A stretch of 53,834 bases of DNA from Peptostreptococcus faecalis (GTDB lineage Bacteria; Bacillota; Clostridia; Peptostreptococcales; Peptostreptococcaceae): contig NZ_OERU01000006.1 of assembly GCF_900240845.1 (NCBI RefSeq), forward strand, positions 1 through 53,834, given 5' to 3'. Shown here in pieces: positions 20,053 to 28,311 of the stretch. The number at the start of each line of letters is the position of its first letter. Positions within the stretch are counted from its first letter, which is position 1. The position numbers and the translations under genes are program-made. The notes beneath the pieces were generated by a model. It had not been told where the DNA came from and ran no database searches. It was given only the letters and a program-made list of their open reading frames with translations.

Positions 20053-21233
20053 AAATTAAATATGTTATTTAATGTATCTACAGCTTCTTGTTTTTGCTCT
20101 TCCATAACCTCTGTATATAGGTTTAATGTCATAGTAATATCAGCGTGTCCCATTAGTACTTGTACTGTCTTAGGTGGTACTCCGTTTTCAAATAATCTAG
20201 TAGCATATGTCTTTCTTAGTCCATGAAATTTAATAGGATCTATATTTATTTTCTTCAAAGTACTTTTTAAGTGTCTATTAGGCTTTTTATTGTCTATATT
20301 TTTGCCTAGTTTATCAGTAAAAACATAGTTATTCAAATAATAAGACTCACCATATTTAAGTTTATTTTCCATCTGTGCAAGCCTTAAAGCTTTGAGCTTA
20401 GGTATTAGCATATCAGGTATAGGAATTACTCTATATGCGTCATTTGTCTTAGGTGATTGGGTAACTAAAGTCCTTCTTCTATTGCCTTGTTCGTCATAAA
20501 TGTATGTTGTTTGAAGATTCTCTTTTACTGTTATTTTCTTATTGTCTAATTCTACATGTTCCCATTTCAAACCTAGTATTTCACCTAATCTCATACCAGT
20601 ACTAAGAGCAGTTAGAAATAATGTTTCTAGTTCACTATCTTTTATTTCTTCACAAAATAGTTTTTGTTCCTCTAGTGTTAATACTTGCTTTATTTTAGGT
20701 TTTTCATACTTCGGAAGGTCTACAAGTGTTGCAGGATTCCTTAATATTATTTCCTCTTTTACAGCTCCATTCAATCCAGTTTTAAATATCTGATTAATTC
20801 TTATAATTCTATGTGATGATGTGCCATTGTTTAGTAGTGATTTGTAGTATTTATTCAAGTGTGCTTGTGTTAGTTCTTTAAGCTTGATTTTACCTACTGG
20901 ACTACCTTTTAAGTAGATTCTGTATATAGATTCATACCTTTGAAAAGATGAAGGTTTATACATATCTATTCTATCGAATAACCATTTATAAAAATAATCT
21001 TGAAATGTTATATTATCATAGTTCAAATCATATGAATTTAACATCAATTCACGCTTATAATTTTCTAGCTTTTCCTTTACTTCTTTTTGAGTTTTGCCAT
21101 AAAACTGTTTTCTAATTGGTTTGCCATTTTCATTATAACCTATCATTATTCTTGCTCGCCAACTGATACATTTTCCGTTTTCATCAAACTTATATTTTGA
21201 AATATTTCCTTCACCATTCGCACGTTTAACCAT
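20049..21233 (-). CDS. int: Tyrosine recombinase (phage-type integrase)
   Basis: 394 aa from the ATG at 21233; an upstream in-frame ATG at 21251 overlaps AAAGGTGGTGAT, the likely ribosome site, so the downstream start is chosen. An N-terminal AP2-like arm-binding domain (WRARIMIGYNENGKPIRKQF) is followed by a SAM-like core-binding domain. The catalytic domain has TGMRLGEILGLKW, HGLRKTYATRLFENG, MGHADITMTL and the nucleophile in NLYTEV, all present. It is transcribed towards attL, last in a leftward run with the RhuM-like gene and doc. It should integrate the element at the 3' end of tRNA-Ser(GGA). Confidence 0.95.
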   Translation of the reverse strand: MVKRANGEGNISKYKFDENGKCISWRARIMIGYNENGKPIRKQFYGKTQKEVKEKLENYKRELMLNSYDLNYDNITFQDYFYKWLFDRIDMYKPSSFQRYESIYRIYLKGSPVGKIKLKELTQAHLNKYYKSLLNNGTSSHRIIRINQIFKTGLNGAVKEEIILRNPATLVDLPKYEKPKIKQVLTLEEQKLFCEEIKDSELETLFLTALSTGMRLGEILGLKWEHVELDNKKITVKENLQTTYIYDEQGNRRRTLVTQSPKTNDAYRVIPIPDMLIPKLKALRLAQMENKLKYGESYYLNNYVFTDKLGKNIDNKKPNRHLKSTLKKINIDPIKFHGLRKTYATRLFENGVPPKTVQVLMGHADITMTLNLYTEVMEEQKQEAVDTLNNIFNF

Positions 21234-21256
21234 GTTATCACCACCTTTCATAAAGG

Positions 21257-21691
21257 CTAAATATTAATTCTAGATATTTTTAATTTTACTTCGTATGATA
21301 TCTCATCATTTTCTATTATTGATGTTATTATTTCTAATAACAAATCTTCACTGATTATGTTTTGAACTACCATAAGTACAATATTTTCCATTTCATCAAT
21401 AAAAGTATCAGAGCAGTAACCGTAATCGTTTATATTTAAAAATAAAGCTCCTATTGCGATACTAGTTCTTTTGTTCCCATCCATAAAAACATGGAACTTT
21501 GCTATAGAAAAAACCAAACGTGAAACTTTAGATTCAAAAGAAGGATAATAAATGTCATTTTTTATATGGTCTAATAGGCTATCTAAAATTCCTAAGTCCA
21601 TTATTCCATATCGACCTCCAATTTTTTTTATAAGCTTATCGTGTTCTTTTATACATATATCAGGTGTCAGGTAATTAATTTTTTCATTCAT
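21257..21691 (-). CDS. Doc/Fic-family toxin-like protein
   Basis: 144 aa. The motif HVFMDGNKRTS matches the Doc variant H-x-F-x-D-x-N-K-R of the Fic active site, with the catalytic His and the NKR segment present. The N-terminus (HDKLIKKIGGRYGIMDLGILDSLL) is typical of death-on-curing proteins. Doc of phage P1 phosphorylates EF-Tu; the substrate here is unknown. Its ATG overlaps the stop of the RhuM-like gene (TAATG), so the two are translationally coupled and probably form one toxin-antitoxin or regulatory unit. Confidence 0.88.
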   Translation of the reverse strand: MNEKINYLTPDICIKEHDKLIKKIGGRYGIMDLGILDSLLDHIKNDIYYPSFESKVSRLVFSIAKFHVFMDGNKRTSIAIGALFLNINDYGYCSDTFIDEMENIVLMVVQNIISEDLLLEIITSIIENDEISYEVKLKISRINI

Positions 21692-22689
21692 TATTTATCT
21701 TTTAACCTCAAAAATACGTCTTTATGGTCTTCAATTTGTTTTTCTAAAGATTTACTTTGCTCTCCAATAAAATTTTCAAACTCCTCTTGCGTTACCGGTG
21801 TAAGATATTCAGTAAGAGATGAATGAGACACATTTCTAAAGCAGTTATCTCTACTTGCCATTTTTGTCCTTGCATCATTTAAAAAAGGCTTTTGAGAAGG
21901 GTGGTTAGAAAAGTCTGATATTATTTGATTTACTTCGTCTTTATTTAGTAACCGTCCTTTTCTTTGAGATTCTTTTTCTATATCATATGCTAAGCCAGCT
22001 TCAAAGCTAGCTATTAACAATAAAACTTCACTGTACATTGTATCTCGAGCTTGTTCGTCAGGAGCTAGAGAAAGCATATTTTTATACTTACGTGCATTTT
22101 CCTTGAATATAGCTTTATAAACCTTGTCTGTAAAATATGGATATTTGTGGGTACCCATATCTACGAAATCATTTAAAGATTTTTTAAATTTTTCCCTTTC
22201 AACTGTTCCTATAAATCGATTATTTAGATAATCCTTATCTCTTTGGTTTATATACTTCACATATCCACCTGTTTTATCAACTAGTACATTTATTACGATA
22301 TCAAGCATTCTAGATCTAACTTGCTTTGCTTTTTCACTATTAGAGAGTAACATTGCAAAATTCAAGAGCGTTCGAAAGGTTGAAATTCCTAAATTCCTTG
22401 TCTTGTGACCGACATTAATGTCGGTCGCAAATGATTTAAATTTTTCCAACTCATCACCTTTTAACAATTTGTAGTCATTTGATGATAACTCATCTTTATT
22501 AGTGTCTAGAATTCTTTCTATAGTTCTTATATCAACCTCAAAAAAATCGGCTAAATTTTGATTCGTGTAGTAATAAACACCATTCACTTCTATACCTTCT
22601 ATATCAAACTCTTTCTCTGCTTCTTTAATAGCAACTGAATTGTTTAATATATTTTGTCTATCCACTTTTGATTTAATATCATTTTCCAT
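21691..22689 (-). CDS. RhuM-like DNA-binding protein, probable partner of the Doc protein
   Basis: 332 aa. The N-terminal third resembles RhuM-type proteins, with the helix-turn-helix-like YYTNQNLADFFEVDIRTIERIL and later GISTFRTLLNFAMLLSNSEKAKQVR. The central and C-terminal parts are helical and charged. The gene has AAAGGAG before its ATG and ends coupled to doc. The family is seen with Fic/Doc toxins in Firmicutes, which suggests an antitoxin or autorepressor role; that is inferred from context. A perfect 20-bp palindrome lies inside the gene at 22407-22426. Confidence 0.65.
   Translation of the reverse strand: MENDIKSKVDRQNILNNSVAIKEAEKEFDIEGIEVNGVYYYTNQNLADFFEVDIRTIERILDTNKDELSSNDYKLLKGDELEKFKSFATDINVGHKTRNLGISTFRTLLNFAMLLSNSEKAKQVRSRMLDIVINVLVDKTGGYVKYINQRDKDYLNNRFIGTVEREKFKKSLNDFVDMGTHKYPYFTDKVYKAIFKENARKYKNMLSLAPDEQARDTMYSEVLLLIASFEAGLAYDIEKESQRKGRLLNKDEVNQIISDFSNHPSQKPFLNDARTKMASRDNCFRNVSHSSLTEYLTPVTQEEFENFIGEQSKSLEKQIEDHKDVFLRLKDK
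22407..22426. repeat. Perfect 20-bp palindrome inside the RhuM-like gene
   Basis: GACCGACATTAATGTCGGTC reads the same on both strands. It encodes part of ATDINVGH. It is GC-rich for the region and could be an operator or an mRNA hairpin. Confidence 0.8.
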
Positions 22690-23009
22690 TAAAACAACTC
22701 CTTTCTGAAATTTTGTTTATAAAAACAGTATAATTCTATAAAATAATAACTATCTTAAAATATAGCCTTAATTGGCGTTATAAGAAAAAATTTATAATGT
22801 TAATATAAATCTCATTGATACCTAATAAAATGCTTTACAGTTGATTCTAGAAGGTCATTTCTTGCAAAATTATAAAAATATAATATCATTCCCATAAATT
22901 CAATAATACTCGGAAATTACTCGGTTAATTCAATGCACGTAAGAGGCGAGTTCACTCTGTGACTTATAAATAAGTAATATTATGCTTTGATAATATTTAC
23001 GTGTCTGTT
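22690..23009. other. 320-bp gap between repressor and RhuM-like gene
   Basis: AT-rich with no credible gene. It contains a direct repeat of ACTCGG (22911-22916 and 22922-22927 region) and the ribosome binding site of the RhuM-like gene. It is likely to hold a leftward promoter, but no consensus pair is convincing. Confidence 0.4.
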
Positions 23010-23783
23010 TTATAATTTTTTTAATTGATCCAACGCTTCTGAAATTAAATTTTCTCTATCCTTATAACTATCAAAAATATTTTTAACCGTATCAGAAAGT
23101 TTGTTTATAAGAGGGTAGTGTAAATTATCTCCTAGAGACTCTATCTTATTATTATGAATATTTAAAATTTCTAAGTAAGTTATTTCAAATATTTCAGGCA
23201 TATTGCCGTCTTCATTTGGCTTAGTCATAACGCTGACATTTATAATCATATAAAATAATCCTTCAATTTCACAGAAAAAGCTCTCACTATCACTAATGCT
23301 CCAAATAGCATCTTCTTTTTTAGCTATATTATAAATTTCAAACAATGCTTGCTTATAACTACTTTCGATATTGTTTATAATATATTCTTGAAAGTCTTCT
23401 ATTTTTATGGATTCTTCTAAAGCTGTAGGCTTAAATTCAAATGTAAAATTAAAAGATCCAGGTTCGAAAGAGAATGTTTTATTAAATAATTTATTCCAAG
23501 AAATGGTATTATTAACTGTTTTTTCTATGAGAATATTAATAATTTCTCTTGTACTGTCTAGGTCTGCATTGTTACCATTTATAACAGTATCTTCTAATCC
23601 AATTATGTGCAAAGGTGAAACATTTAAAGCTCTTGATAATGAGAGTATGTTATTTTGTCTCATATTGGCAATATCTCCAGATTCCCAGCGTGATATAGTT
23701 GCTTCGCTAACACCTGTCAAGTTTGCCAATTCTTTCATTGTGTACCCCAATTCTTTTCTTCTTTTTGTGATTATACTTTTCAT
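23010..23783 (-). CDS. XRE-family repressor of the element (Stl-like position)
   Basis: 257 aa. The N-terminal helix-turn-helix is clear (YTMKELANLTGVSEATISRWESGD, residues 14-37). The C-terminal 180 residues match no family I can name and show no LexA-type Ser-Lys protease motif. It is therefore not an obvious SOS-cleaved repressor, like the SaPI Stl proteins, which are relieved by binding a helper-phage protein. It is divergent from the Cro-like gene across the operator region. GAGGAGG precedes the ATG. Confidence 0.85.
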   Translation of the reverse strand: MKSIITKRRKELGYTMKELANLTGVSEATISRWESGDIANMRQNNILSLSRALNVSPLHIIGLEDTVINGNNADLDSTREIINILIEKTVNNTISWNKLFNKTFSFEPGSFNFTFEFKPTALEESIKIEDFQEYIINNIESSYKQALFEIYNIAKKEDAIWSISDSESFFCEIEGLFYMIINVSVMTKPNEDGNMPEIFEITYLEILNIHNNKIESLGDNLHYPLINKLSDTVKNIFDSYKDRENLISEALDQLKKL

Positions 23784-23837
23784 TTAGTATGGACCTCCTC
23801 GCAAAGTATCGCTAATAAGTATATTATATATTTAAAG

Positions 23838-23937
23838 TTGCTTTTTCGCAATAAAATTAATCAATAAAAAACAAAACTTACGAAAAAGTATTGACATATT
23901 ATTTAAAGCTGGATATAATTGACTTACGCTAACGTAA
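23838..23937 (+). promoter_or_regulatory. Lytic promoter and operators of the element
   Basis: A near-perfect promoter has TTGACA (23891-23896), 17 bp, TATAAT (23914-23919). It is bracketed by palindromic operators: TTACGAAAAAGTA (23878-23890) abuts the -35, and TTACGCTAACGTAA (23924-23937) lies just after the -10. A related site TTGCTTTTTCGCAA lies at 23838-23851 towards the repressor gene. Repressor bound at the inner pair would cover the promoter. Confidence 0.85.
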
Positions 23938-23957
23938 TAAAGAAAGGAGGGATAGGT

Positions 23958-24164
23958 ATGATAGATAAATATCTTTTAAAAAGCTATATGAGTAAAAAGA
24001 GAAAAACATCTAAGGATATGGCGGAGAAATTGAATATTAATGTGTCTACATTTTACCTTAAAATGAATGGGCATAGAGATTTTACTAGAAATGAACTGAG
24101 CATTATTTTAAAAACATTAGAACTATCTACGGAAGAAGTGGGAAATATTTTTTTTGCAAACTAA
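23958..24164 (+). CDS. Cro-like helix-turn-helix protein
   Basis: 68 aa from ATG at 23958, which has AAAGGAGGGAT nine bases upstream; a longer in-frame reading would start within the operator and lacks a ribosome site. It is a single small HTH domain (KTSKDMAEKLNINVSTFYLKM, then FTRNELSIILKTLELS). It is first in the rightward operon under the consensus promoter, and an operator copy follows it. It probably acts as the antagonist of the divergent repressor, like Cro or SaPI Str. Confidence 0.85.
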   Translation: MIDKYLLKSYMSKKRKTSKDMAEKLNINVSTFYLKMNGHRDFTRNELSIILKTLELSTEEVGNIFFAN

Positions 24165-24165
24165 C

Positions 24166-24179
24166 TTACGTTAAAGTAA
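24166..24179. promoter_or_regulatory. Third operator copy downstream of the cro-like gene
   Basis: TTACGTTAAAGTAA keeps the TTAC-N6-GTAA arms of the 23924-23937 operator. It lies just before the ribosome site of the Rha-type gene. Confidence 0.7.
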
Positions 24180-24200
24180 TAAAGGGGGGAGGGAGAGTAA

Positions 24201-24947
24201 ATGCAAGAATTAATGAAAAAAGAAAATATGACAAGCTTAGAGCTTACAGAACAGATTAATATTTTTAGAAAAGACATGGAAGGTAAAAAAGACTTACAGC
24301 ATTATGATTTATTGAAGATAATAAGAGATGAATTTGAGGAAGAGATAAACGACGGAAAAATTTCCTGCGTCTCATATATAGGCGGAAATGGACAAGAAAG
24401 ACCAATGTTTATATTAACGTTTGAACAGTCTAAGCAAGTATTAGTAAGAGAAAGTAAGTATGTGAGAAAGGCTGTAATAGCTTATATAAACAAGTTAGAA
24501 GATAGAATAAAGAATCCACCAATATTAACAACAGAAGAGATATTAGAGCTTAATTTCAGATACTCAAAAGAAATAAAAGAAAAAGTAGATAACATTGAAA
24601 ATGTAGTTGATAATATGGCTGATATCATTTCACTTAATACAGATAACTGGAGAAAAGAAACCAATTCACTAATAACTAAAATAGCAATAAATGGATTTGG
24701 AGGTGTAGATGAAATTTCAACGGTAAGAAATGAAATATACAGAGAACTAGAAAATAGAGCTTCATGCAAACTAGATGTAAGGTTAAATCATAGACGTGAA
24801 AGAATGGCTGAAATTGGAATTTGCAAGTCTAACAGGGAAAAAATAGGTGTTTTAGACGTTATAGAAGAAAATAAAGCATTAAAAGAAATATATGTAGCAA
24901 TAGTAAAAGAATACGCAGTTAAATACAAAGTAAAGAGATTAGCGTAA
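24201..24947 (+). CDS. Rha-family phage regulatory protein
   Basis: 248 aa. The N-terminal 100 residues (MTSLELTEQINIFRKDMEGK, later FILTFEQSKQVLVRESKYVRKAVIAYINKLE) match the Rha pattern of an antirepressor-type module ending in a K-A-x-x-x-Y-I-x-x-L-E helix. The C-terminal half has two Arg/Lys-rich helices (LDVRLNHRRERMAEIG). Such proteins are common early regulators in temperate phages. A GGGGGGAGGGAGAG tract precedes the ATG. Its role here is inferred. Confidence 0.7.
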   Translation: MQELMKKENMTSLELTEQINIFRKDMEGKKDLQHYDLLKIIRDEFEEEINDGKISCVSYIGGNGQERPMFILTFEQSKQVLVRESKYVRKAVIAYINKLEDRIKNPPILTTEEILELNFRYSKEIKEKVDNIENVVDNMADIISLNTDNWRKETNSLITKIAINGFGGVDEISTVRNEIYRELENRASCKLDVRLNHRRERMAEIGICKSNREKIGVLDVIEENKALKEIYVAIVKEYAVKYKVKRLA

Positions 24948-25024
24948 GTATAAATCAAATTAAGTGATGGACAAAAATGTCTGTAACTTGAAACATTATA
25001 TAAAAAAACTAAGGAGAAAATAAA

Positions 25025-25453
25025 ATGAAAAACTTAAAAACAATAATCGAAAATGGATACGCATTCGTATATGACAAAGAAACAGGATTTATAGATGTAT
25101 ATAATTATGCAGATAATACAATTCAAGAATGGGTTACAGAACTTTCCATAAGTTCAAAATCAGAACTAAAAAATACAATAAAAGAATATGCTAAAAAACA
25201 AAGTAATCTAATAAAATCATACGAAATATTATACAAAGATGGAGAACATGAAATAGTAACACCTGAAATGCTAGAGGCTATTAGAATCGGAACACTTACT
25301 TTTATTTATGATAAAGACATAAATACTTGCTTGGTTTTCTTTGGTGAAGATAATTTAGAGTATTTAAACGAATTTAAAACAGATATTTTCACAAGGGAAG
25401 ATTGTATTGAATTCATGAAAGAAAATATAAATGTAAGAAAGATTGAACATTAA
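25025..25453 (+). CDS. Hypothetical element protein, 142 aa
   Basis: I do not recognise a family. It is an acidic, globular-looking protein with two similar halves: each has a beta-rich opening (GYAFVYDKETGFIDVYNY and GTLTFIYDKDINTCLVFF), which suggests an internal duplication of an about 70-residue unit. AAGGAGAAAATAAA precedes the ATG. It sits in the early operon between the Rha-type and excisionase-like genes, so a DNA-transaction or anti-host role is possible but not shown. Confidence 0.7.
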   Translation: MKNLKTIIENGYAFVYDKETGFIDVYNYADNTIQEWVTELSISSKSELKNTIKEYAKKQSNLIKSYEILYKDGEHEIVTPEMLEAIRIGTLTFIYDKDINTCLVFFGEDNLEYLNEFKTDIFTREDCIEFMKENINVRKIEH

Positions 25454-25496
25454 TACGATATATATGCTTGATATCATATAAGGGAGGTGGAGTTAA

Positions 25497-25811
25497 GTGA
25501 AACTTGAAGAACTAAAAGCAACTAAGAATGTATTAGAGGAAGTTATAGAAAAGCAAGAGCAAGAAGAATTTGAAAGAAAAGGATATAAAGAAGTACCACA
25601 GCCTTCTAGACAAGAGTTAAACCTTAAGACAGTAAAGGAGATAGCTGAGAAATACTCTATCGGTCAAGGAAGGCTTAGAGAGTTAGCAAGGGCAGATAGA
25701 GAAGTAAGCTTGAATTTCCCAGTACTACGTATAGGAAAAAAGATATTAATACCTGAAGCACTGTTTGAGGAATGGTTAATCGAGGCTTGCAAAACAGGAT
25801 TAAAGTTATAA
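25497..25811 (+). CDS. Excisionase-like DNA-binding protein
   Basis: 104 aa, GTG start with GGGAGGTGG upstream. A charged N-terminal helix (about 1-35) precedes a MerR/excisionase-type winged helix: LKTVKEIAEKYSIGQGRLRELARADREV, then FPVLRIGKKILIPEALFEEWLIEA. This helix-to-final-helix pattern is typical of Xis and other helix-turn-helix domain 17 proteins. It may direct excision with the integrase or regulate transcription. Confidence 0.75.
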   Translation: MKLEELKATKNVLEEVIEKQEQEEFERKGYKEVPQPSRQELNLKTVKEIAEKYSIGQGRLRELARADREVSLNFPVLRIGKKILIPEALFEEWLIEACKTGLKL

Positions 25812-25820
25812 GAAGGTGAT

Positions 25821-26690
25821 ATGGTGGCTAAAGGTTTTTATAAAGCTAATAACAGAACAAGACAATTAAAGTATACAAAAGGCGACCGAACTACAATGTA
25901 TGTGTTAGAGGCTATTGAATCACTGGAGAAATATCAAAATATAGATAGTATAGAAAATAGAGGTTTGGTATCTGTTAGCATAAGAGAGCTTCAAAGAGTT
26001 ATAAAAGGCAGAAATGATATAGATTTAGCCCCAACTACTATTTCAAAATACATAGGCGTATTACTAGAAGATGGAGATTTAAAAGTAGTTAAAGATGCAA
26101 TAAATCAATATGGTAAAAGAGAGTATTTTTTGACTTCATTTTCAGATGAGTGTACAGCAAAATGGACAGCAAACGCCAGTAGTACCAATGGTGAAGATGA
26201 TATTATGCGTACAGCAAAATGGACAGCGAAAAAGTGTACAGCAAAATGGACAGCAAAACAAACAGCAAACACAAGTTATAGCAAAGTGAACAGCGATTTA
26301 AGTAAACAGCAAAATGGACAGTATAATAAGAACAATAATAAGAATAATATATATAGTGCAAATAATGAAGAATCTATTAATAGTATTTGGAAGTTGTATC
26401 CTGAGAAGAAAGGCAAGATAAATGCTATTAAGAGTATAGGTAAACTACTAAAGGAATACACTGTAGAAGAAATAGAAAAAGCTATTGAAAGATATAAGCA
26501 ATATGTATCTAGCAAGAGAAGTACAGGATTTGAATTAAGGTATCAACATGGTAGTAGTTTCTTCAATAAAGGCATATATGACTACTTAGGTGATGATATA
26601 GAAGATACAGAGGTAGTACAGGATAGTATAGGTAAGATTGAAACTGTAGAAGATACAATTAATAAAAATGAACAGATAATAAAATACTAG
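25821..26690 (+). CDS. Replication initiator of the element (carries its own origin)
   Basis: 289 aa. The N-terminal winged-helix region (about residues 25-100: VLEAIESLEKYQ, SIRELQRVIKGR, APTTISKYIGVLLEDGDL) resembles phage and plasmid initiators. A low-complexity linker (about 112-180) contains TAKWTAK repeats because the DNA there is iteron repeats. The C-terminal domain (SIWKLYPEKKGKINAIKSIG, then IEKAIERYKQYV) is of the type found in phage replisome organisers next to DnaB- or DnaC-type helicase genes. The arrangement equals lambda O with ori inside its gene. It is followed by the helicase gene. Confidence 0.8.
   Translation: MVAKGFYKANNRTRQLKYTKGDRTTMYVLEAIESLEKYQNIDSIENRGLVSVSIRELQRVIKGRNDIDLAPTTISKYIGVLLEDGDLKVVKDAINQYGKREYFLTSFSDECTAKWTANASSTNGEDDIMRTAKWTAKKCTAKWTAKQTANTSYSKVNSDLSKQQNGQYNKNNNKNNIYSANNEESINSIWKLYPEKKGKINAIKSIGKLLKEYTVEEIEKAIERYKQYVSSKRSTGFELRYQHGSSFFNKGIYDYLGDDIEDTEVVQDSIGKIETVEDTINKNEQIIKY
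26152..26385. other. Putative element replication origin: iterons plus AT-rich stretch
   Basis: Three identical 19-bp iterons GTACAGCAAAATGGACAGC lie at 26152-26170, 26209-26227 and 26236-26254. Degenerate copies lie near 26277-26294 and 26304-26321. They are followed by an almost pure A/T/G-poor stretch (26322-26385) suited to unwinding. All are inside the initiator gene. Confidence 0.8.
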
Positions 26691-26825
26691 GATTTGATAG
26701 GGTTAGTTTAAATACTGGAAAGGTTTAGGAAAGGTATTACTTAAAAAATATTAAATTAAAAGTTAGGTTTTGCTAGGTTCTAGTTTAAACATTACTAAGA
26801 TTTCCTAAGGTATGGAGGTGGATTA

Positions 26826-28166
26826 ATGGAAATAATAGATGTAACAGATATATATAACACAGAAGCAGAACAGAGTGTAATAGGGGCAATCTTAATGGAG
26901 AGTAGCTCAATAGTTAAAACTATTAGAAGTGGACTAAAAGCAGAACATTTTTATGAAGAGTATTACAGAGAGATTTATAAGGTTATGTTAAAGCTTTATA
27001 ACGAAAAGAAAGAAATAGACATATTAGCAGTAAAGACAGAACTAGAAAAAGGGGGCATAGAGGTCGATACAAGCTTTCTAACCGATATTGTAACAAATAC
27101 TATTACAACAAAAAATTTAGACTACTACGCTGATATAATAAAGGATTTTAGCACTAAGAGAAATATAGAAGAAATAACTAGATCCCTTTTAGTAAACATG
27201 AAAAATAAAAGTTTAGATGAAATGAAAAGAGAGTTTGAACTTGCAGTAGCATATTGTAGTTGTAAAAGTGATATGAAAAATATAATTAAAAATTTAAAGA
27301 TAGCTGAAAATCGAGAAAAGATATTAAAAATAAGTACAGGATTTAAAGAATTGGATAAGCGTTTAGATAGATTGCATGGAGGGACTCTCACAGTATTAGC
27401 AGGAGACTCCGGTTCCGGCAAGAGTACCCTTATAAGCCAGCTATTAGCAAATATTATGTTTAGTGGAACAAGTTGTTTTATATATAGTGGAGAGCTTACA
27501 AATAAGCATGTAGGCGAGTGGATGGGAAGAATGATAGCAAATGATAGTGATTTAAAAGAAGTACCTACAGGATATGGAAGCATTAATTACACTGTATCGA
27601 AAGAAGCTAAGTATAAAATTAATAATTGGCTAGAAGGAAAGTTGTACATACTTAGTGATGAGATTAAAAGCGATTTAGATACAATAATAAACTCTATTGA
27701 GTATTCTTATGAAAGATATGGAGTGAAGTTCTTTGCTATAGATAATTTAATGACTATAACAACTAATAAAAGCGATAAATTCGATAGACAAGAACAGATA
27801 GTATTTAGACTGAAAGAAGTAGCTAAGCGTTTAGGAGTGGCAATATTACTTGTAGCACACCATAAGAAGGGGAAACAGGGTACAGATGGAACACCATCAA
27901 TGTATGACATATCAGGAGCTAGCGAGATAACCAATTACGCAGACCATATTATAACGATTAGAAGGGATTTATCAATAGAAAACAGATCAGTTATTAGCAT
28001 AACTAAGAATAGAACTACAGGAGTGTTAGAAAAGACAATCCCAATTAAATTCGATTCTAAAAGAAAGAGATTTTTTGAATACTTTGATAATGAATTAGAC
28101 TTTGATTATGGATATGACAAAGATATATGCAAAGAAAATCAAATAAAGATAAAAGCAGATAAATAA
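26826..28166 (+). CDS. DnaB-type replicative helicase
   Basis: 446 aa. The DnaB N-terminal helical domain is seen in YNTEAEQSVIGAILMESS, and the RecA-like C-terminal domain has Walker A LAGDSGSGKSTL, Walker B-like KFFAIDNLMTI and LLVAHHKKGKQG. Length and order equal bacterial DnaB. It probably loads at the iteron origin through the adjacent initiator, giving the element its own replisome start. TATGGAGGTGG precedes the ATG. The preceding 135-bp gap (26691-26825) has no feature beyond this ribosome site. Confidence 0.92.
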   Translation: MEIIDVTDIYNTEAEQSVIGAILMESSSIVKTIRSGLKAEHFYEEYYREIYKVMLKLYNEKKEIDILAVKTELEKGGIEVDTSFLTDIVTNTITTKNLDYYADIIKDFSTKRNIEEITRSLLVNMKNKSLDEMKREFELAVAYCSCKSDMKNIIKNLKIAENREKILKISTGFKELDKRLDRLHGGTLTVLAGDSGSGKSTLISQLLANIMFSGTSCFIYSGELTNKHVGEWMGRMIANDSDLKEVPTGYGSINYTVSKEAKYKINNWLEGKLYILSDEIKSDLDTIINSIEYSYERYGVKFFAIDNLMTITTNKSDKFDRQEQIVFRLKEVAKRLGVAILLVAHHKKGKQGTDGTPSMYDISGASEITNYADHIITIRRDLSIENRSVISITKNRTTGVLEKTIPIKFDSKRKRFFEYFDNELDFDYGYDKDICKENQIKIKADK

Positions 28167-28182
28167 GTTAAAGGTGGAAGTG

Positions 28183-28251
28183 ATGAAATATAAAATTACG
28201 CATAAAAAAAGCGAGGTTACGGCAATAACCTCACTAATGGCGATATATTAA
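28183..28251 (+). CDS. Possible 22-aa peptide gene opposite a small RNA
   Basis: ATG at 28183 has AAAGGTGG five bases upstream and encodes a 22-residue basic-to-neutral peptide (MKYKITHKKSEV then TAITSLMAIY). It is not obviously membrane-spanning, and I know no homologue. It overlaps the hairpin at 28213-28232 and the opposite-strand transcript proposed here. It could be a toxin-like peptide, a leader or chance. Confidence 0.3.
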   Translation: MKYKITHKKSEVTAITSLMAIY

Positions 28252-28311
28252 TATATCATTTCCACCACAAAATGCAACTTAATATTATCTCAAAATAAGA
28301 AAAAAATCAAG
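28204..28311 (-). ncRNA. Candidate small antisense RNA
   Basis: On the minus strand, TTGATT, 17 bp and TAATAT (within 28283-28311) form a plausible promoter. About 70 nt further, GAGGTTA (28226-28232 on this strand) pairs with TAACCTC (28213-28219) and is followed by seven T (28204-28210), a proper terminator with no leftward gene to serve. The transcript would contain the 16-bp palindrome GATATATTAATATATC (28242-28257). Confidence 0.4.
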
